A DNA stretch of 64,000 nucleotides from Asticcacaulis excentricus CB 48 (GCF_000175215.2 NC_014816.1:2043001-2107000); one strand, 5' to 3'. Positions 17,530 through 27,037 are shown, numbered from the stretch's first letter. A program made the numbers and translations. Notes: generated by a model not told the origin, from the letters alone.

Positions 17530-17544
17530 TGGAAATAGTTTCCA
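17530..17544. promoter_or_regulatory. Palindrome overlapping iclR translation start region
   Basis: TGGAAATAGTTTCCA is a perfect dyad ending three bases before the iclR ATG, so it covers the ribosome binding site position. The same GGAAAT-TTTCC pattern occurs twice upstream of malate synthase G (20592 and 20641). Likely the binding site of this IclR protein, giving autoregulation. Confidence 0.6.
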
Positions 17545-17547
17545 TTT

Positions 17548-18396
17548 ATGGCACGATCTCCTGATCCCACCCCGTCCCGCCCGCGCGGTCGCCCGCGCGA
17601 AGACCGGCTAAAGCCCGACGCCCCGGCAACCAATCAGACGCTGGAAAAGGCGCTGGGCCTGTTGAAAGTTCTGTCCGCCCACGATGGGATGAGCCTGACC
17701 GAACTGTCGCGTGAGGCAGGACTGGCCGCCTCGACGGCGCACCGGCTTCTGGCCACCTTGTCGGCGCACGATCTGGTCAGTTGGGATGAGCCATCGCAGA
17801 AATGGTCAATCGGCATTGAGGCCTTGCGCATCGGTATGGCCTTTCAGCGCCGAAACCGCATCCTCACGGCTGGTAGGCCAGAAATGCTGCGCCTGATGGA
17901 GGCGACGGGCGAGACGGTCAATCTAGCCATGCTCGACGGTTTCGAAGTGGTGTTCGTGGCGCAGGTCGAATGCGAAGCGCCCATCCGCGCCTTCTTCCGC
18001 ATCGGCGACCGTCGCTCGGCGCATGCGTCGGGCATCGGCAAAGCCCTGCTGGCGCAGCGTGATGATCGCGCTCTGGAGGCCCTGCTGAAACGCCGTGAGT
18101 TGCCGCAATACACGGCCAAGACTCTGATTACCCCCGAAGCCCTGTGTGCCGATCTGAGTGCCATCCGGATGCGCGGCTGGTCGCTGGACGACGAAGAAGC
18201 GCATATCGGGATGCGCTGCGTCGCCGCTCCGGTGTTCAACGAATATGGGGAAGCGCGCGCCGGGATCTCATTGTCCGGCCCGGCCTTACGCCTCAACGAT
18301 GAACGCCTGCCGCAACTGGCACAGCAGGTGCGCGAAACCGCCGCGCGCATAACCGAGCGGATCGGCGGGCACCTGTTGAGCCCCGTTTCCCGATAA
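17548..18396 (+). CDS. IclR-family regulator, probably of glyoxylate use
   Basis: Regulator of 282 residues. A basic, Pro/Arg-rich N terminus precedes an IclR winged helix (SLTELSREAGLAASTAHRLL) and the effector-binding domain (residues about 110-275; segments RSAHASGIGKALLA and GMRCVAAPVFNEYGEARAGI). The neighbour, convergent with only 17 bases between, is malate synthase G, which consumes glyoxylate, and both promoters carry the same palindrome. This resembles the glyoxylate-responsive IclR/BhcR-type arrangement; the effector is inferred. Confidence 0.88.
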   Translation: MARSPDPTPSRPRGRPREDRLKPDAPATNQTLEKALGLLKVLSAHDGMSLTELSREAGLAASTAHRLLATLSAHDLVSWDEPSQKWSIGIEALRIGMAFQRRNRILTAGRPEMLRLMEATGETVNLAMLDGFEVVFVAQVECEAPIRAFFRIGDRRSAHASGIGKALLAQRDDRALEALLKRRELPQYTAKTLITPEALCADLSAIRMRGWSLDDEEAHIGMRCVAAPVFNEYGEARAGISLSGPALRLNDERLPQLAQQVRETAARITERIGGHLLSPVSR

Positions 18397-18413
18397 CGGA
18401 CGGACACGGGACG

Positions 18414-20528
18414 CTATGCTCGTTCCACCACACGTTTCGCCGCTTGTCGCCGGGCGTGCAGGATGAACTCCGTATAGCCATTGGGCTGTCTGGCTCCGTC
18501 AAAGCACAGGTCGCAGGCGGCCTTGAACGCCTCGCCGACATAGTCCGGCGCCATCGGGCGATAGGCCGCATCACCCGCATTTTGCGCATCGACGACCATG
18601 GCCATGTGTTTCAGGCGCTCCAAGACCTGCGCCTCGGACACCCAGCCGTGCCGCAGCCAGTTGGCCACGTGCTGGCTGGAGATGCGCAAGGTGGCGCGGT
18701 CTTCCATCAAGCCGACATCATGGATATCCGGCACCTTGGAACAGCCCACGCCCTGATCAACCCAGCGCACCACGTAGCCGAGAATGCCCTGCAAATTATT
18801 GTCCAGTTCTTCAGCAATCTCTTCGGGGTTATAGGTTCGCGTCGCCAGTGGCGGCGTCAGGATATCATCAACCAAGGCGCGCGGCCGCACTCGCAACTGC
18901 GCCTGAACGGCGGCCACATCGACTCGGTGATAGTGCAGGGCGTGCAGGGTGGCCGCAGTGGGTGACGGCACCCAGGCGGTCGAGGCCCCGGCGTTCAGAT
19001 GGCCGATCTTTTGGGTCATCATATCCGCCATCATATCCGGCGCCGCCCACATGCCCTTACCGATCTGGGCATGGCCGGGCAGACCGGCGATCAGCCCGCA
19101 ATCGACATTGGAGTCCTCATAGGCCTTGATCCAGATGGCCCCCTTGATCTCGCCCTTGCGCAGGACCGGACCGGCCTCCATCGAGGTATGGATTTCATCG
19201 CCCGTGCGGTCAAGGAAGCCCGTATTGATGAAGAAAACGCGGTCCTTGGCGGCGGCGATACAGGCCCTGAGATTGACGCTGGTACGGCGCTCTTCGTCCA
19301 TGATGCCGATCTTCAGAGTGCGTTCGGGCAGGCCCACGGCGCGCTCGGTGAAGGCGAAGGTTTCCACCGCAAAACCCACCTCGTCCGGCCCGTGCATCTT
19401 CGGCTTGACGATATAGGCTGAGCCCGTGCGGCTATTGCGGCCGGCGTCGTGGTGCGCGATGAGGGCGGTGATCATTAGGTCGATCAAACCCTCCGGCACG
19501 GCCTGACCTTTATGGCGCACCATATCGCTGTACATATGCAGGCCGACATTGCGCGCCAGCATGAGACTACGCCCATGCAGGGCGAAGGCCTGACCGTCGG
19601 GGGCCTTGTAGGTGCGGTCGGGATTGAGGCGGCGCGTGTGCACCTGACCGCCTTTGTGGAACTGCTCGCTGAGGTCGCCACGCGTCAGGCCCAGCCAGTT
19701 GCGATAGAGGCCGACCTTGTCCGCGGCATCGACGGCAGCGACGCTGTCTTCCATGTCCATAATGGCGGACAAGGCCGCTTCGAGCACGACGTCGGCGACG
19801 CCGGCCGCATCGGCCACCGGGCTGTGGCGGTCAATACGGATATCGATATGCAGGCCATTGTGGCGCAACAGGATCGACTGTGGCGCGTCGGGCGGGCCGC
19901 TGAAACCGACGAACTGTGACGGGTCTTTCAGCGGCGCGCCATTGGCCCGCAACTGTCCGTCCACCACCGCATAGGCCGAGACCTCGGCGTGGCTTAAGTC
20001 GTCCAGCGGCACGAATTCATCGAGATAGGCCTTGGCCGCAGCCTGCACCGCGGCACCGCGCGTGGCGTCATAGCCGCCCGGCGCTGGAACCAGCCCCAGC
20101 ACATCCGTGCCATAGAGGGCGTCGTAAAGGCTGCCCCAACGGGCATTGGCGGCGTTCAGCGCATAGCGGGCATTGGACACCGGCACGACCAGTTGCGGCC
20201 CGCTCAGGCACGCAATCTCCTCATCGACATCCGCCGTCGTGACGGTGAACGCCGCCGGTTCGGGCCGCAGATAACCGATCTCGCTCAAAAAGGCCTTATA
20301 GGCCACCGGCTCAAAGGCGTGGCTGCGGTGCCAGTTGTCGATTTGTGTCTGCAAGGCGTCGCGCTTCGCCAGAAGGGCGGCATTGCGCGGGCCAAAGTCG
20401 CGGATAAGCCCCGCCAGCCCGTCCCAAAACGCCGCCTCGGCCACGCCAGAGCCCGGCAGGGCCTCTTCGCGGACAAAGCGCCACAGGATGTCATCAACCT
20501 CGATACCGGAGACGGGGGTGTAGGCCAT
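18414..20528 (-). CDS. glcB: Malate synthase G
   Basis: Cytoplasmic enzyme of 704 residues joining glyoxylate and acetyl-CoA to malate. The length and the sequence throughout fit the single-chain G isoform: NARWGSLYDALYGTD, IMDMEDSVAAVDAADKV, MHGPDEVGFAVETF, MDEERRTSVNLRACI, and a C-terminal segment RISSQHVANWLRHGWV. AAGGAAGGAAA precedes the ATG. No isocitrate lyase gene is nearby, so the glyoxylate may come from glycolate, purines or a lyase encoded elsewhere. Two palindromes in the promoter point to control by the adjacent IclR protein. Confidence 0.96.
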   Translation of the reverse strand: MAYTPVSGIEVDDILWRFVREEALPGSGVAEAAFWDGLAGLIRDFGPRNAALLAKRDALQTQIDNWHRSHAFEPVAYKAFLSEIGYLRPEPAAFTVTTADVDEEIACLSGPQLVVPVSNARYALNAANARWGSLYDALYGTDVLGLVPAPGGYDATRGAAVQAAAKAYLDEFVPLDDLSHAEVSAYAVVDGQLRANGAPLKDPSQFVGFSGPPDAPQSILLRHNGLHIDIRIDRHSPVADAAGVADVVLEAALSAIMDMEDSVAAVDAADKVGLYRNWLGLTRGDLSEQFHKGGQVHTRRLNPDRTYKAPDGQAFALHGRSLMLARNVGLHMYSDMVRHKGQAVPEGLIDLMITALIAHHDAGRNSRTGSAYIVKPKMHGPDEVGFAVETFAFTERAVGLPERTLKIGIMDEERRTSVNLRACIAAAKDRVFFINTGFLDRTGDEIHTSMEAGPVLRKGEIKGAIWIKAYEDSNVDCGLIAGLPGHAQIGKGMWAAPDMMADMMTQKIGHLNAGASTAWVPSPTAATLHALHYHRVDVAAVQAQLRVRPRALVDDILTPPLATRTYNPEEIAEELDNNLQGILGYVVRWVDQGVGCSKVPDIHDVGLMEDRATLRISSQHVANWLRHGWVSEAQVLERLKHMAMVVDAQNAGDAAYRPMAPDYVGEAFKAACDLCFDGARQPNGYTEFILHARRQAAKRVVERA

Positions 20529-20591
20529 AACGGTTTCCTTCCTTAAGTGCTGTCAGGATAACCGCTCATGAACCAGCGGGTCAATTTTTCC

Positions 20592-20604
20592 GGAAATTAT
20601 TTCC
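20592..20604. promoter_or_regulatory. IclR-type palindrome 1 upstream of glcB
   Basis: GGAAATTATTTCC, a perfect dyad 64 bases before the glcB start, embedded in an AT-rich promoter region (20570-20660). Confidence 0.55.
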
Positions 20605-20640
20605 AAAATCTATTTTAATTGTAAATATATGAATTTTAAT

Positions 20641-20655
20641 GAGAAATAATTTCCA
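20641..20655. promoter_or_regulatory. IclR-type palindrome 2 upstream of glcB
   Basis: GAGAAATAATTTCCA, an imperfect copy of the same motif 37 bases farther upstream (about 3.5 helical turns between the two sites), suggesting cooperative binding. It lies 9 bases before the end of the lactonase gene. Confidence 0.5.
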
Positions 20656-20664
20656 TTTTCCGTA

Positions 20665-21576
20665 CTATGCGCCGCGCGTATTTACATAAAGCGCAAACAA
20701 CGACTGCCCCGCCGTCATAAACAGGCGGTTCCGGGCCCGTCCGCCAAACACCAGATTGGCGCAGCGATTGGGCAGGTGGATATGGCCGATCACTGTGCCG
20801 TCCGGCGCAAAGACGCGCACACCATTCAGGCCCGGGCCGCCGCCCCAGCCGCACCACAGATTGCCGTCTTCGTCGCAGCGAAAGCCATCCGGCTGACCAG
20901 GCGCGCACTCGACAAACACCCGCCCGTTCGTAAGGCCGTCGCCCACCACCTCGAACACCCAGATGCGTTTGGGCTCCGCCGACTGCGCGATGTAGCAAAG
21001 CCGCTCATCCGGCGAAAAACAGATGCCGTTGGGCCGGTCGATGGCGTCGGTCACGACACTTAAGCCAGCCTCCGTCCAGCGATAGACGTTCGTCGGCAGT
21101 TCCGGTTCAGCGCGATGACCTTCGTAATCGCCCAAAATACCAAACGGGGGATCGGTGAACCACACCGAGCCATCGCTTTTGACCGTGACATCATTGGGCG
21201 AGTTGAGGCGCTTGCCCTTATACTGGCTGGCCAACGTTGTGATCGTGCCGTCATATTCGGTGCGGGTGACACTGCGCGTGCCATGCTGACACGAAATCAG
21301 CCGCCCCTGCCGGTCGCGCGTGTTGCCATTACCGAAGTCGGATGGCTTGCGGAAGATCGACACCACGCCCGTCTCTTCGTCCCAGCGCAGAATGCGGTCA
21401 TTGGGGATGTCGCTCCACAGCAGATAGCGCCCGTCGCCGAACCACACCGGCCCTTCGCCCCAACGGGTGCCTTCATAGAGCCGCTCCACCGCCGCCAGCG
21501 AAAGACGATATGTATCGAACCGCGGATCGAGGCTTTCAACGGACGGATCTGGATAAATCTCTGACGGCTGCCACAT
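20665..21576 (-). CDS. SMP-30/gluconolactonase-family lactonase
   Basis: Six-bladed beta-propeller protein of 303 residues with no signal peptide. The metal-binding set of the SMP-30 family is visible: Glu in WGEGPVWFGD, Asn in KRLNSPNDVTVKSDGSVWF, Asn in IDRPNGICFSPDE and Asp in GQPDGFRCDEDGNLWCGWGG. These enzymes hydrolyse sugar lactones such as gluconolactone or xylonolactone. GGAGA precedes the ATG. It is divergent from the GH2 gene and lies upstream of glcB on the same strand. The exact lactone is unknown. Confidence 0.85.
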   Translation of the reverse strand: MWQPSEIYPDPSVESLDPRFDTYRLSLAAVERLYEGTRWGEGPVWFGDGRYLLWSDIPNDRILRWDEETGVVSIFRKPSDFGNGNTRDRQGRLISCQHGTRSVTRTEYDGTITTLASQYKGKRLNSPNDVTVKSDGSVWFTDPPFGILGDYEGHRAEPELPTNVYRWTEAGLSVVTDAIDRPNGICFSPDERLCYIAQSAEPKRIWVFEVVGDGLTNGRVFVECAPGQPDGFRCDEDGNLWCGWGGGPGLNGVRVFAPDGTVIGHIHLPNRCANLVFGGRARNRLFMTAGQSLFALYVNTRGA

Positions 21577-21773
21577 GCGATGTCTCCGGTTTCCCTCTGG
21601 CTACACCGGAGGCACCGTGAAAGGCAAATGCGATTATTCATAATACAATTTGCTTGCTCATTGCTCAATTTCAGTCATTACTAACCAAAAAGACGCAACG
21701 CCCCGACGGCACAGGCGCGATACTCCGTAAAACGACACAGGCCGGAAAACGGCGGGCGAAACAGGGAAACAAC

Positions 21774-24140
21774 ATGCTGAAACGATATGTCGCGGCTGTG
21801 GCCGCGCTGATGCTGGCTTCATCGGGCGCAATGGCTGGTGAAACCGTCAATTTCGATGCGGGCTGGACCTTCGCCAAAGGCGATATCGAAGGCGCGGAAA
21901 GCGTGGCCGGAGGGACCGCCGACTGGAAGCCCGTCACTTTGCCGCACGACTGGGCCATTGCCGGACCGTTTGATCAGAATGCCGCCTCAACGGGCTCAGG
22001 CGGCTGGTTGCCGACCGGTGTGGCCTGGTATCGCAAAAGCTTTGCCGTGACGCCTGATCTGAAGGGCAAGCGCGTCTTCATTGAACTGGGCGGCGTTATG
22101 GAACGCGGCGGCGTGTGGATCAACGGCATGCACGTCGGCCATCGCCCCAACGGCTATTCCAGCGTGCGCTATGAGATTACCGACCACCTGAGGGACGGCG
22201 ATAATGTCATCGCCGTGCGCGCAGACACCTCTGCGCAGCCGGCGTCGCGCTGGTACGCCGGGGGCGGCATCTATCGTCACGTCAAACTCATCGTCACCGG
22301 CGACATCCATGTCGATGGCTGGGGCACCTATGTCACAACGCCCAAAATCGACGCCGCGTCGGCTACGGTGAAGGTCGAAAGCGCGATTCGCAATCAATCG
22401 AAGACCGACCGCACGGCGCATCTGGAAATTACCCTCACCGGCTCGGATGGTAAACCCGCCGGGACCTTCAAAGGCGCCGTGCAGACCCTTCCCGCCGGAC
22501 GCGTCACCAAGCTGAATGCCGAAGGGGCGCTTGCACAGCCGAAACTGTGGGATCTCGGTCAGGGGAACCTCTACACCGCCGAGGTCAAGGTAGTGGCCGA
22601 TACGGGCGAGGTGCTGGAAACCGATCGTTCGACCTTTGGCGTGCGCACAATCGAATTCCGCGCTGATACCGGCTTCTGGCTCAATGGCCGCAATATCAAG
22701 CTGAAAGGGACGGCAATCCATGCCGATGGCGGGGCCTTTGGCATGGCCGTGCCGCTGAGCTTCTATGAGCGCCGGTTGCGCGGCCTTCAGGCGCTGGGTG
22801 TCAATGCCATCCGCACGGCCCACCACCCGTTCTCACCGGAATTCCTCGACCTGTGTGACCGCCTCGGCATCGTGGTGATGAATGAGGCCTTCGATATGTG
22901 GACGGTGGCCAAAAGCCCGAAGGACTACCACCTGTTCTTTACCGACTGGTCGTCACTGGATGCCCGCGATTTCGCCAAACGCGACCGCAACCATCCGTCG
23001 GTCATTATCTGGTCCATCGGCAATGAAATTCACGACACGCCCTATCCGGTCGTCGCCAAGTCGATCCTGACGCGCCTGCAAAACATCTTCCATGAAGAAG
23101 ACCCGTCGCGTCCGGTAACCATGGCCCTGTTCCGCCCCAACACCACCGGCGACTATAAGAACGGGCTCGCCGACCTGCTGGACGTCGTGGGGCAGAACTA
23201 TCGTGAGAACGAGCTGATTCAGGCACACAAGGACAAACCGACGCGCAAGATCATCGGCACGGAAAACTCCAAAAACCGATCCTCCTGGGTGCCGGTGCGC
23301 GACTACGCTCCCTATGCCGGCATGTTCTTGTGGACCGGGGCGGACTATCTGGGTGAAGCCGACCGCGCCGGGTGGCCATTCATCTCCAACCCGTCAGGGC
23401 TGGTGGACCGCACGGATGTAGTGAAGCCCATCGGCTGGGAACGCGCCTCGTGGTGGGCGGAAACACCCGTGGTCAGGATCGGGCGCCGCGTCACCGAAGT
23501 GATCGACACCTCGGAATTGCCGACCATGGTGGGCGTCGCCATGCCTCAGCCTAAGGGGCCGGGCGTGCTCAATGACTGGACGCCGCAGGAGAACGGCCCG
23601 CACAGTGAAAAGGTCGAAATCGTCGCCAATACGCCGATGGTCGAGCTGTTCCTCAACGGGAAATCACTGGGCAAAAAACCAAAGAATGCCGACGACAGCG
23701 CCATCAGATACGACGTCCCCTTCGCCCCCGGCACGATCCGCGTGGTGGGCTATGATACCGCCGGTAAGGTCGTGGCACAGGATGAGCTGAAAACCGCCTC
23801 CGCACCCGTCGCGGTCCGTTTGACGGCCGAACAGGCCGCGCTAAAACCGGGCTTTGATCATGTGGGCTTTGTCCGGGCCGAGGTGGTGGACAAAAACGGC
23901 GTGCGCGTGCCAGATGCGGCCCAGACCCTGAGTGTGACCGTCGAAGGCGCTGGGCAACTGGCGGCGTTCGACAATGGCTCGCCTACCGACTCAACCATCT
24001 TCTCGTCCACCACCCGAAAGGCGTGGAACGGCCGGGCGCTGGTTATGGTGCGCGCCACCGGCACAAAGGGCAAAATCCGCGTCACGGTCTCCGGCGAGGG
24101 CCTGAAACCCGCCACGGTGACGTTGGATGCGAAAGAGTAG
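21774..24140 (+). CDS. Secreted GH2 beta-galactosidase-type glycosidase
   Basis: Exported retaining glycosidase of 788 residues with signal peptide MLKRYVAAVAALMLASSGAMA. A sugar-binding jelly roll (WRKSFAV-type segment near residue 85, VFIELGGVMERGGVWING) and an Ig-like domain precede the TIM barrel. The acid/base is Glu418 in IGNEIHDT and the nucleophile is probably Glu497 in IIGTENS. A C-terminal DUF4982-like and Ig-like region follows. The family covers beta-galactosidase, glucuronidase and mannosidase activities, so the substrate is open. AT-rich DNA with a dyad ATTAT-TC-ATAAT lies in the 197-base divergent promoter region. Confidence 0.88.
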   Translation: MLKRYVAAVAALMLASSGAMAGETVNFDAGWTFAKGDIEGAESVAGGTADWKPVTLPHDWAIAGPFDQNAASTGSGGWLPTGVAWYRKSFAVTPDLKGKRVFIELGGVMERGGVWINGMHVGHRPNGYSSVRYEITDHLRDGDNVIAVRADTSAQPASRWYAGGGIYRHVKLIVTGDIHVDGWGTYVTTPKIDAASATVKVESAIRNQSKTDRTAHLEITLTGSDGKPAGTFKGAVQTLPAGRVTKLNAEGALAQPKLWDLGQGNLYTAEVKVVADTGEVLETDRSTFGVRTIEFRADTGFWLNGRNIKLKGTAIHADGGAFGMAVPLSFYERRLRGLQALGVNAIRTAHHPFSPEFLDLCDRLGIVVMNEAFDMWTVAKSPKDYHLFFTDWSSLDARDFAKRDRNHPSVIIWSIGNEIHDTPYPVVAKSILTRLQNIFHEEDPSRPVTMALFRPNTTGDYKNGLADLLDVVGQNYRENELIQAHKDKPTRKIIGTENSKNRSSWVPVRDYAPYAGMFLWTGADYLGEADRAGWPFISNPSGLVDRTDVVKPIGWERASWWAETPVVRIGRRVTEVIDTSELPTMVGVAMPQPKGPGVLNDWTPQENGPHSEKVEIVANTPMVELFLNGKSLGKKPKNADDSAIRYDVPFAPGTIRVVGYDTAGKVVAQDELKTASAPVAVRLTAEQAALKPGFDHVGFVRAEVVDKNGVRVPDAAQTLSVTVEGAGQLAAFDNGSPTDSTIFSSTTRKAWNGRALVMVRATGTKGKIRVTVSGEGLKPATVTLDAKE

Positions 24141-24203
24141 ATGCGTATCTCCCCTTCACCTCAGCCCTCTCCCAGACGAGAGCGCGGGCACAGGACATTC
24201 TTG

Positions 24204-25910
24204 ATGCGCAAACTCGCTTTGACCACTACCCTCCTCGCCCTGGCCCTGCCTTCACTGGCCTTGCCTTCACTGGCCCTGCCCGCGATGGCCCAAGAGTCCT
24301 TCCCGGTAACGGTGAGAGTTGATGCCAGCAGAACCACCGGTCCGCTCAAGCCCGTCTGGCGCTTTTTCGGGGCGGATGAGCCCAACTACGCCACCATGAA
24401 GGACGGGCAGAAACTGCTGGACCATCTGGGTGCGCTGAAACCCCAACAGGTCTATTTTCGTGCTCATAACCTGCTGAATACCGGCGATGGTACCCCGGCC
24501 TTCAAATGGGGCTCCACCAACGCCTATACCGAGGATAAGGACGGCAAGCCGGTCTATAACTGGATGATCACGGACATGATCATCGACTCCTATCTTCAGC
24601 GCGGGGTGCGGCCTTATCTCCAGATCGGTTTTATGCCTGAGGCCCTGTCGTCAGCCCCCGAAGGTACACCCTATCGCCATGCCTGGCGGCCGGGATTTCG
24701 CTATGAGCTGATCGAAGGGGGCTGGAACTATCCGCCGAAGGACTATGCCAAGTGGGAGGAGCTGGTCTATCAGTGGACGAAACACAATATCGAACGCTAT
24801 GGCCGCGACGAAGTCCTGACGTGGTATTTCGAGGTGTGGAACGAACCCAACGGTCCCTCCTACTGGAAGGGCACGCCGGAAGAATTTTACAAGACGCACG
24901 ACTACGCCATTGCGGGCGTTAAACGCGCCCTGCCCGAAGCCCGCGTCGGCGGTCCGGATGTGGCGGGCTCAGGCGGGGCCTTTATGGACGGGTTTTTAAA
25001 ACACGTCGTGTCCGGCACCAACTACGCCACAGGTCAGACCGGCACGCCAACCGACTTCCTCGCCTTCCACGCCAAAGGCCAACCGACTTTCATCGGTGAT
25101 GCTAAGGAAGGGGGCCACGTCCGCATGGGGATGCACAGTCAGCTCAAGGCCGTCGAAAACGGCTTCAAAAAGATCGCGGCGGTTCCGGAACTCAAAAACA
25201 CGCCCATCGTGATCGGCGAAAGCGATCCCGAAGGCTGCGCCGCCTGCCCGGGCAAGGCCAATGGCTATCGTAACGGCACCATGTATTCCAGCTATACGGC
25301 GGCCTCCTTTGCCCGCATCTGGGAGTTATCCGAGCGGCATCAGGTCAATCTGGAAGGCGTCCTGACCTGGGCCTTCACCTTTGAGGATCAGCCATGGTTC
25401 GCCGGGTATAGGCAACTGGCCACCAATGGCATCGACCTGCCTGTGCTCAATGTCTTCCGCATGTATGCGAAGCTTGGGCCGGAGCAGCTCAGCGCCACCT
25501 CTTCGGCGCAGGTGCCTCTCGACGAAATGATCGCCAGCGTCACGCAGAAAAACGATGTCGGCGTCATGGCGACGCGCGACGCTCAACGCGTCGCGGTGTT
25601 GCTGTGGCATTATAATGACGATGACCTGAAAGGGCCGGATGCGCAGATCGCCCTGAGCTTGAACGGCCTTGGCAAGGCAGCTTCTCGTAAGGTCACTCAA
25701 TACCGCGTCGATGCGAACACGGCCAATGCCTATACGACCTGGCAAAAAATGGGCGCACCCCCGTCACCGGATCAGGATCAATATAAACAGCTCGAAGCCG
25801 CGTCCGTCATGCACCCGCAAGCCTTGCCACCTCTGACGGTCGCAAAAGGACAAGCCACCTTGAACCTGTCGCTGATGCGTCAGGGCGTAACCCTACTGAT
25901 TATTGAATAG
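24204..25910 (+). CDS. Secreted GH39 beta-xylosidase-type glycosidase
   Basis: Exported protein of 568 residues. The catalytic TIM barrel has the acid/base Glu214 in WYFEVWNEPN and nucleophile Glu339 in VIGESDPEG, with HAKG and TWAFTFEDQPWF segments as in GH39 beta-xylosidases. A C-terminal beta domain follows. I start at MRKLALTTTLLALALP to give a normal signal peptide; an ATG directly after the GH2 stop would add a Pro/Arg-rich lead. The signal peptide contains three 15-base direct repeats. The gene follows GH2 by 63 bases and overlaps closely with the SDR, so an operon for hemicellulose side chains is likely. Confidence 0.85.
   Translation: MRKLALTTTLLALALPSLALPSLALPAMAQESFPVTVRVDASRTTGPLKPVWRFFGADEPNYATMKDGQKLLDHLGALKPQQVYFRAHNLLNTGDGTPAFKWGSTNAYTEDKDGKPVYNWMITDMIIDSYLQRGVRPYLQIGFMPEALSSAPEGTPYRHAWRPGFRYELIEGGWNYPPKDYAKWEELVYQWTKHNIERYGRDEVLTWYFEVWNEPNGPSYWKGTPEEFYKTHDYAIAGVKRALPEARVGGPDVAGSGGAFMDGFLKHVVSGTNYATGQTGTPTDFLAFHAKGQPTFIGDAKEGGHVRMGMHSQLKAVENGFKKIAAVPELKNTPIVIGESDPEGCAACPGKANGYRNGTMYSSYTAASFARIWELSERHQVNLEGVLTWAFTFEDQPWFAGYRQLATNGIDLPVLNVFRMYAKLGPEQLSATSSAQVPLDEMIASVTQKNDVGVMATRDAQRVAVLLWHYNDDDLKGPDAQIALSLNGLGKAASRKVTQYRVDANTANAYTTWQKMGAPPSPDQDQYKQLEAASVMHPQALPPLTVAKGQATLNLSLMRQGVTLLIIE
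24240..24284 (+). repeat. Three 15-bp tandem repeats within signal peptide
   Basis: Units CTGGCCCTGCCTTCA, CTGGCCTTGCCTTCA and CTGGCCCTGCCCGCG encode LALPS-LALPS-LALPA in the hydrophobic core of the GH39 signal peptide. The in-frame unit length means copy-number change would alter signal length without shifting the frame. Confidence 0.8.
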
Positions 25911-25914
25911 ACAT

Positions 25915-26682
25915 ATGACCATGCTCAATGACCTCAAAGGCAAATCCGTACTCATCACCGGCGCATCGTCTGGCATAGGCGCTGCCGTCGCCATGGGCTT
26001 TGCCGAATGCGGCGCAGCGGTGGCCATCCATTACGCCTCGAATGCCGAAGGGGCGCAGGCCGTGGCCGACGCCATCACCGCGGCGGGCGGCACAGCGGTG
26101 ATTGTGCAGGCCGATCTGACCGACCCGAAAACGGCCAAAGGTATGGTCGAAGATGCCGCGCAGAAACTGGGCAAGCTCGACATCCTCGTCAACAATGCCG
26201 GCAGCCTGTGCGGCCGCCGCCCGTTCATGGAAATCGACGACGCGCTCTATGACACGGTAATGAACCTCAATGTGCGCGCGGTAATCAATGCCTCTCAGGC
26301 CGCGGTGCCGCTGATCGAACAGCAGGGCGGCGGCGCTATTATCAATGTCGGCTCGATCGCCGGCAATGATGGCGGCGGGCCAGGGTCAGGCCACTATGCC
26401 TGCGCCAAGGCCTATGTGCACAATCTGACGCGGCACATGGCACGCGATCTCGCCAAACGCGGCATCCGCGTCAACGCGATCGCGCCCGGCGTTATCGGCA
26501 CCCCCTTCCACGCGGCAACGCCGGCCGAGCGTATGGAGGCAATGAAGAACGCCACGCAATTGGGGCGCATCGGCACGCCGGAGGATTGTGTGGGGACGGT
26601 GCTCTATCTGGCCTCCGATCGCTTAAGCGGCTACGTCACCGGTCAGATCGTGCACATCAATGGCGGGCAGTATATGCCTTAG
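25915..26682 (+). CDS. SDR-family oxidoreductase, probable sugar dehydrogenase
   Basis: Cytoplasmic short-chain dehydrogenase of 255 residues: TGASSGIG at 15-22, NNAG at 93-96, Ser147, Tyr161 and Lys165 in the catalytic set, and a C terminus VTGQIVHINGGQYMP. The start is four bases after the GH39 stop, with no strong ribosome binding site, suggesting translational coupling. Its place behind two glycosidases suggests it oxidises a released sugar or sugar acid, but sequence alone does not fix the substrate. Confidence 0.8.
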   Translation: MTMLNDLKGKSVLITGASSGIGAAVAMGFAECGAAVAIHYASNAEGAQAVADAITAAGGTAVIVQADLTDPKTAKGMVEDAAQKLGKLDILVNNAGSLCGRRPFMEIDDALYDTVMNLNVRAVINASQAAVPLIEQQGGGAIINVGSIAGNDGGGPGSGHYACAKAYVHNLTRHMARDLAKRGIRVNAIAPGVIGTPFHAATPAERMEAMKNATQLGRIGTPEDCVGTVLYLASDRLSGYVTGQIVHINGGQYMP

Positions 26683-26754
26683 GCCGTCATACACCATTGC
26701 CTCCTTATGCTGGTTTTTCGATCATGGGCGCCTTCTCTGGTAAGGAGCCTGCCC

Positions 26755-27006
26755 ATGACCGACGACTTTCCCCCGCACAGCTTTGAGGACGGCGCGCGCG
26801 TCGAACACGCCGAAAAGGGCCTCGGCACGGTTAGCCATGACCCCACCGATGACGACCTGATCGTCCCACCCGGCGAAGCCCGCAAAAGCGGCTCCGACAT
26901 GGTGCACGTGGTGTGGGACGACGAACGGTTTCCGGTCGGCAAGGTCACAGCCTCGGAACTGCAAAAAGTGCCCGATGCCACCGCCGCCATCTCGACGGGG
27001 ATGTAA
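26755..27006 (+). CDS. Hypothetical 83-residue acidic protein
   Basis: A small soluble protein starting MTDDFPPHSFEDGARVEHAE, with AAGGAGC seven bases upstream. The segment GARVEHAEKGLGTVSHDP followed by VHVVWDDERFPVGKV resembles the small SH3-like beta fold seen in CarD/UvrD C-terminal tails, where a glycine-rich strand pair reads 'V.H..fG.G.V'. I do not recognise a named family. It stands alone between the SDR gene and the convergent mod operon. Confidence 0.65.
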   Translation: MTDDFPPHSFEDGARVEHAEKGLGTVSHDPTDDDLIVPPGEARKSGSDMVHVVWDDERFPVGKVTASELQKVPDATAAISTGM

Positions 27007-27037
27007 TGCCGTCTCTCTGCTGGCAGGGAGGTGTAGA

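Noticed and set aside
18414..20528. Glyoxylate shunt operon with isocitrate lyase
   Set aside because: Only malate synthase G is present; no isocitrate lyase gene lies in the window.
24141..24203. Start of the GH39 protein directly after the GH2 stop
   Set aside because: It would put a Pro/Arg-rich segment ahead of an otherwise normal signal peptide; the DNA looks like an untranslated C-rich spacer.
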